DNA of 64,000 nt from Antedon bifida (GCA_963402885.1 OY727095.1:34973001-35037000), one strand, 5' to 3'. Numbered from the stretch's first letter, positions 21,901 through 34,600 are shown. Translations and numbers: made by a program. Notes: generated from the sequence alone by a model not told the origin.

Positions 21901-23962
21901 AGTAATGAAGTCTGAAATTGAAATACAGTTTTTAAACCATATTTGAATTTTTAAAATGAAATGGCTCACTTTATTTCAGAATAAATATTTCATTACAACA
22001 AACACAAAATGGAAAATCACACTAAAATAGGATTTTCTCCAATTTATTGAAGAGATTTGAAGATCGTAACAGATAGTTCAGAGTACAGTACAACTAACAA
22101 GATCATTTTCACTATTCTAAAACCATAGACGCACTTGCGTACCTGCTCGTAAAAAAAAAATGAAATTTTTTGAAAGCCCAGTAGAAATATTAAAACTGTA
22201 AAAACTGTATTAGATCTAGATTATTTCATTATATCCAAAGACTTTGATTTAGCCTGAAACTGTATCCCTCCATCCCCAAGAAGTAATTTACTGAAACAAC
22301 CTTCTAAATATTTCAAAAGTTCTAGGAATTAATAAACATTGCACACTCAAACTGATTTTTTAAAGTCTTTTTTGTGTGATTAGGATGTTTTTAATTTTTA
22401 TGTTAAATATGTAAATGATAGTAGAAACAATTTGACATGTGTTATACCTTTAAAGGTTAGTTTCACATAGACTAAGATACTGATAGGTTGTGACAAAAAG
22501 GGGTCAAAATGTCCCCTGGCTAGGCTCAGGGGAAACATTTACACCTGTGGGTAAGCAGGCAAGTCAATCTATCAATGCTAAAACAACATGGTACATGGTC
22601 TTGGTAAATATAAAGACTGAAACGGCGCTAATCTTAGGCCCCACGAACTAACAAACTTCCTTGTAGACTTTGACAAGCAGGGGGAAATCTTTTATGAACT
22701 CAATGCAGGTGAATAATAAAATATAAAACACAGGGGACATAAGACCTGATGTTTATACAGTTGAACCAGAAGTATTATGACACATTACATAAATGAACTT
22801 CCTAAAAAAACTGTTTTTTTTTAAATTTGATATTTCTATATACAGAATAAAATGTTTTGAGCTCTGCTGCAAAGCAGTGTGTGAGCATGGTTTTTTCCTG
22901 TTGACGTCTTGATTTGTACACTCACAGTCATATTCACTAGGGTGTGTTATCTTGGTTTTACAACGCTTGCTTCTCTGTTCCTTTCAACTTACCTCCACTT
23001 GCTAGACTGTCTGGAAATTTTGAAAAATTATTTTTAAAAGTCTCATTTTCAGATAAAACTTAAAGCAAACTATCCAAACTTAAGTGTACAGTATACCTTA
23101 AGATCTTAATTCCATTTGATCTTAGACAAGTTCCATTAAAAGAATTTAATTATTATTAAAGATCTGTCACTTGCACATAAAACCATATTAGATTTAATCT
23201 GGCAAACAAATAGAATTAGTTGAACATAAATAATAAATTTGTTTTCATGTATGTAATTCCCCTCCCTTTTTAACCTAAATTCATTTTTGATATGTTATAC
23301 ATAAATAACATTCAGGAAAGAAGTTTAATAGTCCATGAAGGAAGTTGTGAGCAAATATATAATTAAAGTGGATAAATTACTTATAATTGAACAAGCAAAT
23401 GTGTAAATATTTTGCAAGGGAAGACGTACAGACGGTCGTTAAATTAAACATTCTGTTTGTACCTTGATTTTTTTTTATTGACTTCTTAATAACATTTTTT
23501 TTCATTTATAGTGCTATTGCAATTTAAAGAAAATAACTATTTTTTGTAAATGGCTATTATACTGATATTTAGTTGCTCTCTTACTATGTACATTGATCCA
23601 AAGGATACATTGGGCAGCATGGTAAAATATTGAAATAAATAAGTAATGAATTGTTGTTGCTACTACTAAATAGCAGAGTTAAATTCAATGTTTATTTTAT
23701 TATTTCTGATGGATTAAAATCTCCATTCCAAGATGATTTTTAAAAGTCTCCACTCAAGAAGAGAGTGTGAAAGATTAAATGCATACAATTATTAATTATT
23801 TCCCAGTTTTATTTATTTATTGGCACTGAAATCAAATGCATTTAACGAGTTTCTGCAGTGACAAATTAATAAATTATCTTCTTAACCACAAAATAGTAAA
23901 TAATTGTAGAAATTGTATTGGTTTGCTTTTGATTTTCAATGTCTGTTCTTCTTTCATCTCAG
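18980..23962. other. Intergenic, no gene recognised
   Basis: This is AT-rich sequence with short chance open frames. It contains a pyrimidine-rich CTCCCTCC stretch at about 19115-19155, a diverged tandem duplication at 19925-20160, and a TA run near 19889-19900. Nothing codes convincingly. Confidence 0.55.
19925..20160. repeat. Diverged tandem duplication of about 160 bp
   Basis: Two copies share TGACCAA.TCCAAGTAGCAGAT, GGTCAATATTGTGA-like and TAATAAATGATA-like blocks in the same order, offset by about 160 bp. The copies are clearly diverged. Confidence 0.6.
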
Positions 23963-24081
23963 ACGGCAAATTAAAGAAGACATCGTGGAAAGCTTCCGAA
24001 AAAGGGATTTATACCGGAGATTGTAAATATCAAAGGAAACACAACAACGTTCAGTAGGGAGCACAATCAGTTTCCTTACAG
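23963..24081 (+). ncRNA. Orphan exon-like block, possible non-coding or UTR exon
   Basis: A pyrimidine-rich acceptor (CTTCTTTCATCTCAG) and a near-perfect donor (TTACAG|GTGAGT) bound 119 bases of higher GC than the flanks. All three frames contain stops, so it is not an internal coding exon. It could be an exon of a long non-coding RNA or a distal 5' UTR exon of the Ig-domain gene at 39.8 kb. Splicing is inferred from sequence only. Confidence 0.3.
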
Positions 24082-24301
24082 GTGAGTCTAACATTTAAAA
24101 CGTATGCAAAACAATATTCCCCAAGCTGCATTTCATTGAATCATGACGACGACTCTCAGCCAATGTTGTCTTCTTGAAAGGTGCATGATGGGATTTATAG
24201 CCAATCAAATATTGTCTTCTTGAAATGGGATTTATTGTTTTATTTGCCACTCAATGTTTTATGTAACCAATATTATTTTCAAGAAAAATTTTATCTGGTT
24301 T

Positions 24302-24432
24302 CAAAATAATATTGTATAAAAAATTTAACTTTCGATAAATTATGGAGGTAAATACCTCTATGGTTAAACCAAGTGAATACTTGATAATTGGTTTATCGAA
24401 AGTTAAATTTGTTATACAACAATATTATTTTG
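24302..24432. mobile_element. Palindromic MITE-like element (family E)
   Basis: The left arm (CAAAATAATATTGTATAA, then TTTAACTTTCGATAAA) is mirrored by the right arm (TTTATCGAAAGTTAAA, then TACAACAATATTATTTTG), giving arms of about 40 bp. A second inner pair (ATGGAGGTA/TACCTCTAT) sits near the centre. No coding capacity and no clear target duplication. Confidence 0.7.
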
Positions 24433-25928
24433 TCCACATGCTGTTTACAAATAAACCTCTGTTTACCAAATATAACATCAAGTAATATTTATCCAGTAAA
24501 TACTTAATACTTTTAACAAACTTAATGTTGAAGTGACATCAAACCAAATTCTTCATCCATTAATATTAATAGTCTCACATTTTTGTTATCCTATTAAGTT
24601 GATTGTAGTACAATTAATAATCTAATTATTGGAACACATAGCCGTCTTAATGAATCAACGATAATTAATTATTCTGTCTAACAGTTCATTTCAGTATTTG
24701 ATGTAATTATCTATAGACATGTTTATTAATGATTTAAATTACCTCATACGACAATACTCCACAAAAGATATTATTTTCATATAGGATAAAGAATCTAAGG
24801 AGATAGATATTGAAAAAGTTTGTAGCCAATCATTAAAACTAATATTAACTTTCTTTCTTATACTATTAACTGTTTAACTCATTTTTATATTTTTATGTGA
24901 ATTTTTAACTTTGAACAAACAAAAAATTATTTCAAACCATGTACTATGTTTTTCTGTGTTTGACCATGAATTAATTGTTTATATGTGGACCGCTGATCTT
25001 AGACCCAGTACAAACCAATGTTTTAGTGTATGACGCCGACACATGACATCTGTACAGTCAGTATTCTAATTTACAGTATGACGTATCTTACAATGATTGC
25101 TGAACCGTATTAGTTTAGTGTACTGTTTTAGCATAACGACTTGATGCAATTCATTCTCTCCAATCAAACGTTGATGATAACAAAAAGCGTTCTGAAGGAT
25201 GTTGTAACGATAAGCGCTGTCCAGTGCCTGAGACCCTCATTTTTTCTCTGGTCTTTTATAAGTTGACTTTAACTCCTTTGGTGTGAACTTACCTTACCTA
25301 AGTTTGCAATACAAACCCAAGTTTTAGTAGACATGAAGTAAGTTTTAGAGAATAAAGAAAACAATTTGTAGACGAAATATGAAAGAGATATTTAAATATC
25401 CAACATGATAAAAATGGCTGTAGGTTTATAGACAGTTTGAGTATGAATCATGTTTTAATGTAACAGGTTGATCTATAGATTAATCAGAAATGTTTTAAGT
25501 CTAAAAACACATGTTTTATGTTATTAGTTAAGCTTGGAATGAAATATGTTTAAGCCCAATTAATGGCTTTCGTTTTTACCTGTTTTTTCCCCATTTATTT
25601 TGCTCCTTAAGTTAAATAAAGTGATCATTTCCATTAAAAAAAAATTATTATAATCGCAATTAATAGTTTACAATATGATAAATTTAAAATTATAGTGCTT
25701 TTGAATAGTTACATAAAAATGTAACAAAACAATTCACTTCATCATGGACCAAATTGAGTATTTAGATGACAACTTTCACTTCTACACAGACTACAGTAAG
25801 GTGTTTTTCATAAACACAAACTCTTCAGTTGTATTGATGCTAATTCCAAGCATTAAGTTGTCTTGCATGGTAAAAACTGGAACAAAGCATCTTAAAATAA
25901 TTTGATATTCTTAAACATACAAATTCAT

Positions 25929-26055
25929 TAAGCTGTCTACACTATCAAACTACTTTGCCAAAAAAAGTGCTCAAATATGGTAGTGATATGCCCAAATATG
26001 GTAGTATTCATTATCATTTATTATCATTTACAATGATAATGTAGACAGAGCTTTA
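25929..26055. mobile_element. MITE family A, copy 2
   Basis: The left end TAAGCTGTCTACACTATCAA and right end TGTAGACAGAGCTTTA form terminal inverted repeats. The core carries CAAATATGGTAGTGATATG, as in the 30289 copy, plus a local ATTATCATTT duplication. Confidence 0.75.
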
Positions 26056-28205
26056 GTTAGCTTAAACTTAAACTATTTTCCTTTAGTGATCCTGTACAAT
26101 ACCAACTACTTATTTGTTTGTGGAAGTTTATTTAAGAACCTCCCAAAAGCAAGCTTGAAAAAAGGAAAGTAGAACAAAGCTAATTAAATCCTTTTTGCCA
26201 ATAAAATTGATTGTTGGTTTTTAAATTTATGAGAAGTGATTTTCTGACACCTTTGTTTCTATGGAAAACCTCAAATTATTGTTTTGACTTAGTTCATTGT
26301 GTGTGGTCTAAGTACCTGTTATTGCCCTTTTTTGCTCATTTTGTTCAAAAAAACCTAAAAGTAATATTTACGGTAAATTAATACAGTATTTTGTCTTGGG
26401 CCCTTTGACTTGAGATCTTTTTCACTAAATGTTTTTGTTTCATATAACATTTTTATAAAATATGAACATACTTAAATACCAACAGACCGTCTGGGAAAAC
26501 ATGATCATATTAACATAAATTAAAACTTATTGTTTTGTAGATCTATTTTTCTATCGCACTTTTTATGAATTGTGTCGACAAATGTCAAGGCCCGTCATAG
26601 ACTACTGTATGTGCTTTTACACTCAACTCAAATAATTATTGCAATTTTGTTCAATAAGCAGAGGTAATATCCAGGGAATGTGTATAGCATTGGCAAATTC
26701 AATAAGGCAAATAAATTATGACCAAGAATGAATATCATGATAATCGGTTAGTAAGTTAACGACAGCAATCACAGATGCACCTGATGATAAGGACACTTTG
26801 ATAGTATGTAGTTATTCCTGACTGTCGTACTTATTATTTAAATCTCAGGAGTACTCGTTTCTAAATGCATTATGGGATGTCGTAGTACTTGGGCATGCTA
26901 CAGTAAGCTTCGTTAGACCGTTGATTCCATAGACAAATGAAGTAATTTAAAATAAAAAGTATACATCTGTCTGTCTAATGCTTTATTAAGTTAAAGAGTT
27001 AAAAGAACTGATTGTGAGATTAACTCCCTGTTGGAGTGACTCGTTTCTTTGGTAACTTGTATTTGGTATAAGTCACTTGGTGAATGATATCAGTGTCCCT
27101 TTAGACAGTTAATATTAATGCTACTTGAATCATTGCATGTCTAAGAAATAATGTTAATAACGCTGATTCATTGTGTCCAGGAATATTACAGTCCGTTGCA
27201 AAATCATCATAGGCCGTCGTCTAAATAATGCCTTATTTCGTGTTTAATATTGCTATTGTAGTCAAGAAAAACCTAAAATGTATTCAGGTTCGTATAGTGT
27301 TAGTGCCAAACATTTTCCTCCATTCTTCTCTCTAGAAGATTAGTAAGAAAAACAAATTAAAATTTTATTTTTTGTATAGGCTTATTGTGTTTGTTTATAT
27401 TAAATAATGACCAACCTTTTTTTAGTCTATAGCTGCAATTATGTAACCTACATATTCGTAACCTTATGACTTTACAAACTCTCTATAGAATTTCACTTTT
27501 CAATAACTAAATTAAGTTAGTTATAACGCTTTGGAACAAAACACGATTTGAAAAATAAATTCTGCAAAAAAACAAATTCTATTTGTATTTATATGTGAAC
27601 CATGGTTATGACCAAATATAGTTCCAGGATTCAGAAGCTTAGATATGAACATTTGGAAAATTATATTGGATTGCTATAAAAATGGATTTGATTAAGTTCC
27701 CCTATCTGAATTTAGCCTAAATTAAGGGTTAAGTCAGGGATTATCAACACTAATTTATAATATATTCATTTTAAAATGAAAGAAATACATTTTTATTTGA
27801 TTTGATTAGTAAAGTGTGTATAAAGAAATACATATTTAGACATTTTTTTTGGCAAAAATGTTGCGTTATTTTGTTTTCCATTTTTGAAGAAAGTGCAGAT
27901 AATTTGTATGTTATGGACATAATATATGTTTGAGCTCCTCCTCAATTAACCTCTTTGGCAGGCATATGGGGTGAATTTACATGGCTAATAATTATACTCC
28001 ACATACTTTCCGCAAATAGGATTAAGTTAGCTAATGTGTCACAAAAACTACACGTTCTGATGACAGTTATTGTGTTACAATTTAGGATGCTTTCGATTTC
28101 TGTGAACCTAAAACATATGTCTATTAAAAGTTTAGGTAATTCAAACAGTGAAAATCAGAAAATCAATCAAGATGTATTTTAGTGTAGGATAGCTTTAGAT
28201 CTTTC

Positions 28206-28470
28206 TTACAATAGTCCTTTCTTCTTCAGTAGTGGTTCACATAAATACACAATTAAACTAAACTTAAAATGTATTGCCTTACAGCGTAACATCTGAAAAA
28301 TATCCACTCTATCCAACCTTTCTGCAGGAGTATTTAATCTCATTTCATATTCCAACACGAAAAGATCTTCGCTCTGAAATGGAACCTCTTGTTTTATTAA
28401 TTCCAAAAACACACCTTAAATCTTACCCTAAAGGGTTTTTTTGCAATTCTCTTAAGCAATTCATGTCTAA
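28206..28470 (-). pseudogene. Decayed coding-like stretch
   Basis: On the - strand an open block with EVPFQSEDLFVLEYEMRL and NTPAERLDRVDIFQML follows, one frame off, a block with ILKDFRHELLKRIAKKPFR. A frame change and stop codons lie between them near 28405-28420. The composition is protein-like, but the family is unknown to me. A broken retrocopy or transposon piece is as likely as chance. Confidence 0.25.
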
Positions 28471-29066
28471 AATCTTTTAAAATCTCATCTTTTTCAATAA
28501 TTCTTATAGTCTTTCAGCGCTGTGAGACATCAGTAATCAGTGCTTATAAAGTTAATTATTATTATATGTCATTGAATGTTTTTCCTGATTATGATGTGTA
28601 TTTCATTGCTTAGACCAATTTTTGTAAGTGAAGTTGATTACTGAATCATGATTTATCTTTTAATATTACCATTTTTTTTATTAGTTTGCTAGAAGAAGAT
28701 ATAATTCTTAATTTTCAGGGATTGCCTGTGTCAGTGACAGGGAGAGATTGATTGATGGGTTGATTGATGTATTGACTTATTTATGCCTCAATATAAGTAA
28801 TTCTAAGGTAAATTGTGGATGACTTATTTCCAGTAAGATAAACTCCCTTTAAACCTGTTAGAAGTATCTTAATTCTGTCTTATGAAAATGAATTGCGTTG
28901 GTCAGTATAAAGATTATTATAATTTTATGTACAGTATAATTTATAACCTATATTTTTATATATGATTAAAAATGTTCATCTGGTTTTCAATATCCACCAG
29001 TTAATTAAACTGTCAAGCAGGTTAGTTTTGCTAATTTTTGGTTTTTTAAAAAGAACTACTAACTCA

Positions 29067-29162
29067 CTCCTGAGGACGATCAAAGTATATTGATCGAAAC
29101 GTCGAGAAACTCAACAGTTCTTTTCAGAACTAATACACGTGGTGTACCGCAAACTTTATATC
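29067..29162 (+). mobile_element. Short structured insertion with 13-bp target duplication
   Basis: This 96-bp segment is flanked by a perfect direct repeat AACTACTAACTCA at 29054-29066 and 29163-29175. Inside are three hairpins: CGATCAA/TTGATCG (29077-29096), GTCGAG/CTCAAC with one mismatch, and AGTTCT/AGAACT. The CTGAGGA...GAAACGTC segment recalls the hammerhead-like ends of some metazoan retroelements such as Penelope-like elements, but a canonical core and cleavage site are not visible. Confidence 0.65.
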
Positions 29163-29771
29163 AACTACTAACTCATACAACACTTATTCTGATCTATTTC
29201 ACAAAACTTTCAGTCTTATTTTCCTGGTCAAAGACTATCTAAACAATAGTACCTTAAACATTAAAATATTGTATTATTTCAAATCTTCCATGGCGTGTAA
29301 TTTGCGATGGCTCACCTAGAATTAATTTCCTACAAATGTAAATGGAAGAATTACACAGCCTGTGCTGAATTGTGCACAGGTGTGGACGACGTTTTATCGA
29401 GTTTGTTCTTAGCTAAGAATGTTTTGTTTTAGTAATTTTATTGAAAAAAAAGAAGTTGAAATCACTTTTATTATCAAATCATTGTTAATCAGTTGAATCA
29501 AGGTTCAGTTCAGGTATTAACATGTCGTAAGATTTCCGGCTCAAAGATGGAAATTTAAAAGTTGAGCTGAAACATGTCCCCACAAGACTTAACTTTAAGA
29601 TTATAGTTTTTAGTATAATCTTAGGCCACACCCATACAAATGTCGTAGCATATCCTAACATGACTGTTAGACCTAGTCATCCAACTAGATAAAGATACAA
29701 TTATCCTATTACAATTTGACAGATACTGTGATTCAACAATATTATTTTTGACTAATGATGATTATATTCTA

Positions 29772-29936
29772 CAGTGGCGGATCCAGGATTTTGAAATAGG
29801 GGTGGTGGGAGGGCACAGGGCCTAAAAGTAGTGAGATGAATTGCTGAACTTAATTTGATGTCCCTATCTTTTGCATTACAATTTGTGAAATTTAGAGGAC
29901 GCCCGGGCCGACTGGCTCCTCTTGAATCCGCCCCTG
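29772..29936. mobile_element. MITE family C (CAGTGGCGGATCCAGG termini)
   Basis: The left end CAGTGGCGGATCCAGG and right end CTTGAATCCGCCCCTG are imperfect inverted repeats. TTCTA occurs on both sides (29767-29771 and 29937-29941) as a 5-bp target duplication. The 165-bp body is GC-richer than its flanks and has no ORF. Termini of this type are common in animal hAT-like MITEs, though those usually duplicate 8 bp. Confidence 0.8.
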
Positions 29937-30288
29937 TTCTAGCCTATTTGGTATACAATTAAAGTATAGTTGCGCCTTCTTTACCCGTTTGACTAAACCG
30001 AGGCAAAATAATGGCCGGGTATTATCGGTTAGTTTTGGCAACTATTAATAAATTGAATGAACTCTATACTTTAGCTGAAACAACAGGTGTAGGTATGTAC
30101 AGATAAGAAATATATTTAATAAACAAACACTTACAAAATTATCTTTTCACAGAGACGTCTTTCTATCTAGGGTATATATATATCAATCATAAAGATATTA
30201 GTGAGAAGGGTTAGGTTTGACAATCATACAAAGATAGTACAGAAGGTATGATGACTCTTGAATGTACTGTATGGAGACACGACCTACC

Positions 30289-30438
30289 TAAGCTCTGTCT
30301 ACACATCAAACTAGTTTAACAAAAACCTGTGATGTATCCTAATATGATGGTAATATGCTCAAATATGGTAGTGATATGACATCATCGTGTCAATATATGG
30401 GCACATCACATAAAGTTTGATAGTGTAGACAGAGCTGT
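30289..30438. mobile_element. MITE family A, copy 3
   Basis: The left end TAAGCTCTGTCTACACATCA and right end GATAGTGTAGACAGAGCT pair as terminal inverted repeats. The inner segments ATATGGTAGTGATATGACAT and TCAATATATGGGCACATCAC match other copies. Both ends are present. The 59-bp satellite begins only about ten bases further on. Confidence 0.85.
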
Positions 30439-30447
30439 AGATTTTGC

Positions 30448-30801
30448 CTACATTGCCTTTTGTGGCGTGTACAGCTTGGACAGACTGCAGTAGTCACGTG
30501 TGTCGTCTACATTGCCTTTTGTGGCGTGTACAGCTTGGACAGACTGCAGTAGTCACGTGTGTCGTCTACATTGCCTTTTGTGGCGTGTACAGCTTGGACA
30601 GACTGCAGTAGTCACGTGTGTCGTCTACATTGCCTTTTGTGGCGTGTACAGCTTGGACAGACTGCAGTAGTCACGTGTGCCGCCTACATTGCCTTTTGTG
30701 GCGTGTACAGCGTGGACAGACTGCAGTAGTCACGTGTGTCGTCTACATTGCCTTTTGTGGCGTGTACAGCGTGGACAGACTGCAGTAGTCACGTGTGTCG
30801 T
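30448..30801. repeat. 59-bp tandem satellite, six copies, CACGTG in each
   Basis: Unit starts fall at 30448, 30507, 30566, 30625, 30684 and 30743. Each unit has CTACATTGCCTTTTGTGGCG, a TACAGC(T/G)TGGACAG segment and GCAGTAGTCACGTGTG. The copies are almost identical; the last two share CAGCG for CAGCT. Each CACGTG is a palindromic E-box core. The continuous open frame across the array is a by-product of repetition. Confidence 0.95.
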
Positions 30802-31556
30802 CCGTTTCCTTTGGGCTGTAGTTCTATTTAGTGGCCAAGCCACAATTGCTTCTGTCCACATTGACTCAGTCCATAGGGATTTCTATCGGAGAAAATAATC
30901 TTCCTGTTGAAATCTTCTATTAAGGGCTACAAAAAAATGTTAAACGATATTTACCTATTTTTAGCATCAATATAAAACCATGTGAGTTTAGACAAAAACA
31001 CTCTTAAATTGAAGTATGATCAATATTTTTGTATAGTTTTGGGTGAGTGTGAGTATTTATATATGCTCTGTTACTTACTTACTTTTATTGTCTTTTCTAG
31101 AATATGCTGGAGAATATGCTCTATTGTTGTGTTGTGAAATAAATAAATAAATGTACTGAGTGTCAATGTTCTTCAGAGGAATTGCTGTTTACTTTTTTCT
31201 CCTGTTATGAATTATAATGTCTCATTAGTTTATGAAGTATGTAAAAGAATTTAAGCATAAAAGGTTATCATTCTGAGCAATATGGCTTTCTACACCTGTT
31301 CAACCATTTATTTTTATGTGTCATTTAGTTTACTGTACTATGCTTCAAGACTGTCTTCTTGAAATATAGATAAATCTAATGGGGCCTACTTCAGACATCT
31401 TTAATTGTAATGCAAACAATATTTAACTTTTGCAATATCAAGTGTTTTTTTGTCTAGTTTTCGATTTCTGTCCCAGAAGGAATGTTGTCTGGTTTCTGAA
31501 TTTTCTGCAATTTGGTAAAAAAAAATCTGTCCATATTATGTGATGATTTCTTTGGT

Positions 31557-31696
31557 GAAAACATACTGCACAGTACAGCCAATTGAATTCAATGGGATCT
31601 CCAATGTTACCAATTTATATCAACGGGAAAACATACTGCACAGCACACCCAATTTAATTCAATGGCATCTCCAATGTTACCAATTTATATCAACAT
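31557..31696. repeat. 70-bp tandem duplication
   Basis: Two adjacent 70-bp units starting GAAAACATACTGCACAG at 31557 and 31627 differ at only a few positions (GTACAGCC/GCACACCC, TTGAA/TTTAA, GGGAT/GGCAT). It is a recent duplication in non-coding sequence. Confidence 0.9.
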
Positions 31697-31699
31697 TCT

Positions 31700-34600
31700 T
31701 ATGTTTTTCTACTTTATGTAATTCTCCTCAAAGCCAGCTTAAATAAAGTTGGTTCTTATATCCACACTATCCAATAATAAAAGCATATAGATACAATAAT
31801 CTAGTTGAATACTTTGACAGTAACCAAAGAAAATAGTTTGCATTCTAAGTTTGATATGAAAAGATATCCAATCTATAGAACCTTCTGCAAACTATCATTC
31901 CTTTTGACTTAAGCAAATAAGGATATATTTTAACAATAGGCTTATGTGGCGTTATGTCCACACTTCGGACTTAAGACCCCACTCAAAGTCGATACAAAGT
32001 CTAGGAAATGTTTACCCCAAAGACTATGACAATCCAAATCATTGTTGTGATCTTCACTTGAAGAGGTATCTTAAGTTTTCACTTAAAAGTGTCTTTTATT
32101 TGAAAGGTTTACTTTTGTTAGTATCATTGGTAATATTGTTACTGTTTATATTTAAAAGTTACTGAAACAATTGTCTCAGAGTTTATTTGATTTGGCATGG
32201 TTGATATAAATTTACTTTATTGCACTGTTAAATAACTTTAAGCGAAAGAAATCTAAAGACCATAATCATTGGGTTAAACTTTTTCATGAAGCTGTCAAAC
32301 ACGATCATAGGAATTGGAATAATTGAAGTATTTTGTTTGCTGCATTAGTTTCATTTTCTGTAGTTGAAATTGGTGACTCTCTCTACACCAGGTATCTGAC
32401 TGCCACCAGGGAGGCAAATGCACCAGGCTAGATATGATATTAGGTTATCAATTTAGCTCAAGCCCCTAGCCACGCCCCTTGAGATTGAAGCCCAGTTGTT
32501 TGGTCAGAAGTCAACTACCTCTAGAAAAGATTTTGGTCCTGCATGCATGACCGGTCAGTCAGCGATCTTGGATAAGCCTATGATCTTGCTAGCTTTTTAT
32601 GATCAACGAATATATGATTCAGAATTTATGACTAATATATACCTTGAAATGATAAGATTCAAATTCATTTATTTTAAAATATATTATTATTAATATCTGT
32701 ATTTATTATACAGTAAAACCTGTTTAATATGAGTGTTCTCTAAATAGGGATTGGCATAAAACAAATTTCTGTGCATTTCTCTTCATGTGTTTCACAGGGG
32801 TATCCTCGTAGTAGAGGTGCCAAAGGAGATGTAATACTGGATACTAATGTTGTACTTTTTAACGTTCTCTGTTTAATGCAAGTCAATGATTACAAAGAAA
32901 AGGAATTAATGTTTAATGTCCACTTCTGAATACAATTAAAACATCAATTTTATCTCTGTTATCTACAAATCCAGGTCAGATGGTTTTTATTTCTGAAAAT
33001 TCGGATATTTTGAATATTTTCGCACCCACAGAATGGACTTGCATTTAATTGATGACCATAGACAAACATCATAAACATTGTTTTCATCAGGGAGAGGTGT
33101 TGAACTGTTTAATTGTGGTTTAATTGACATGTTTAATTATCGTATGTTTGCTCTAAGCACTTTTTTGGGTTTTTTCTTTTGGTTTTAACTAGAAATTAGA
33201 GGTATTTCTACAAATTGACTTTAAAGTTCAGTTATCTGTGAATAACCTTCTACGGGTAGAAATGAGGCCAACTACTACTACTGCACGCTACTCTTTTATA
33301 TAGCGAGAACAACAAAGCATGTTATTTGTTCATTCTGAGTAGATTCTCCATTGAGGCCTCATCTCTGCACCTCTTTAATTATGATAGGCCTACTTTTATT
33401 TTTCTTATTTAATTCCAATTACATCCACCACTGTACTTAAATCCTCTTAAGTTTATTCTTATGTAAGTCTATACTTGAGAAAAACACAGTAAACCATGAG
33501 GATCATTGGTTATTATTGGTAGTAAGCACCATCAAAGCATTCTAATTATACACCAATTCCACAGACAATAGACGTACTTAAAACATTGAACTGGTTTACT
33601 GAATGCAACTCCCTATGTATCCAGTCTTAATCCTGCACGCCCTTTCAATCCTCTGCCGGCACGATTAAATTCTCACTCATCGTATTACGAAAAGCTTATT
33701 TTCAATTCACAAGAAACAGCTTCTTGCCAATAAAAGAAACAATTACCGTAAAATTAAATCCTTATTATTGCTACCAATTCCAAAGAGGAAATGATTACGT
33801 CTTTGACAATGCTGTTGATAATGACAGTTAATCAATGGCTGATCTATTACAGATCTTTGCAATCTGTGTGCTGTCATATGTTGTGTGTATTCCATATCAA
33901 CATATGTTACCATTTGTCAAATAAATATGTAGATGTGTAGTTTATTTGCGTAATTCTGTATTTTGCTCAATTTGTTAGCAATCACTATTTTCATATAGCT
34001 CACTGTTAGTAGATCTACTTGTTATTGCTATTGACTAGAACACCTATTTATTTTGACGATATCAATTTCTTTTTTGTAAGTAAATTAATTTTCTGAAAAT
34101 CCAATATTTGAAAGTACTACATCCTCCAATTACTATAATATGAATACTAAAATTTAAAAAAATAGTTTTTAATTTTTTAATCATTTCTTTCGTTATTTAT
34201 TTTGCCATTTTTCTTAAGTTACTAATTAATTTATAAAAAGATTTTTACTCAAATGAAAAGGTCTATTGTTCTATTATCTTTTCCTTGTACCTTCCCTTAT
34301 ATCTTAATTACCAATTAGGTTTCATCATTATCTGAATTAACTGTTAAAAGAAGACATTTGCTATTAAATTATATATAATCAATACCTGATCAAAACTAGT
34401 GAGGGTTAACTCCCCAAGGATTTGTCCGCTAAATAACAAAACCATCATTGAAGTTTCTTAAGATTAAAGAACGCCGCTTACCTTATTTAATCTTTGCAAT
34501 CATTTGGGTTTGTTAAAGGGCACTAATCTGTGAAGGTTCTACAAGAAATGGCAGTAGTTGTTTGATTTCATGGATAAACATGTTCAAGATCAGTAATTAG

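Larger units (their letters stand above)
24082..29066. other. Intergenic, no gene recognised
   Basis: AT-rich intergenic DNA carrying the palindromic element at 24302-24432, a MITE of family A at 25929-26055, and a decayed coding-like block at 28206-28470. No intact gene was found. Confidence 0.55.

Noticed and set aside
29069-29110. Canonical hammerhead ribozyme
   Set aside because: CTGAGGA and GAAA flank a perfect stem, but the stem's closing G would have to serve both as stem base and as core G12. No stem III followed by a UH cleavage site could be drawn, so only a resemblance is claimed.
30677-30898. Open frame with repeated LPFVACTAW-type peptides
   Set aside because: It lies across the 59-bp satellite and its flank; openness follows from the repeat, and there is no splice or family support.
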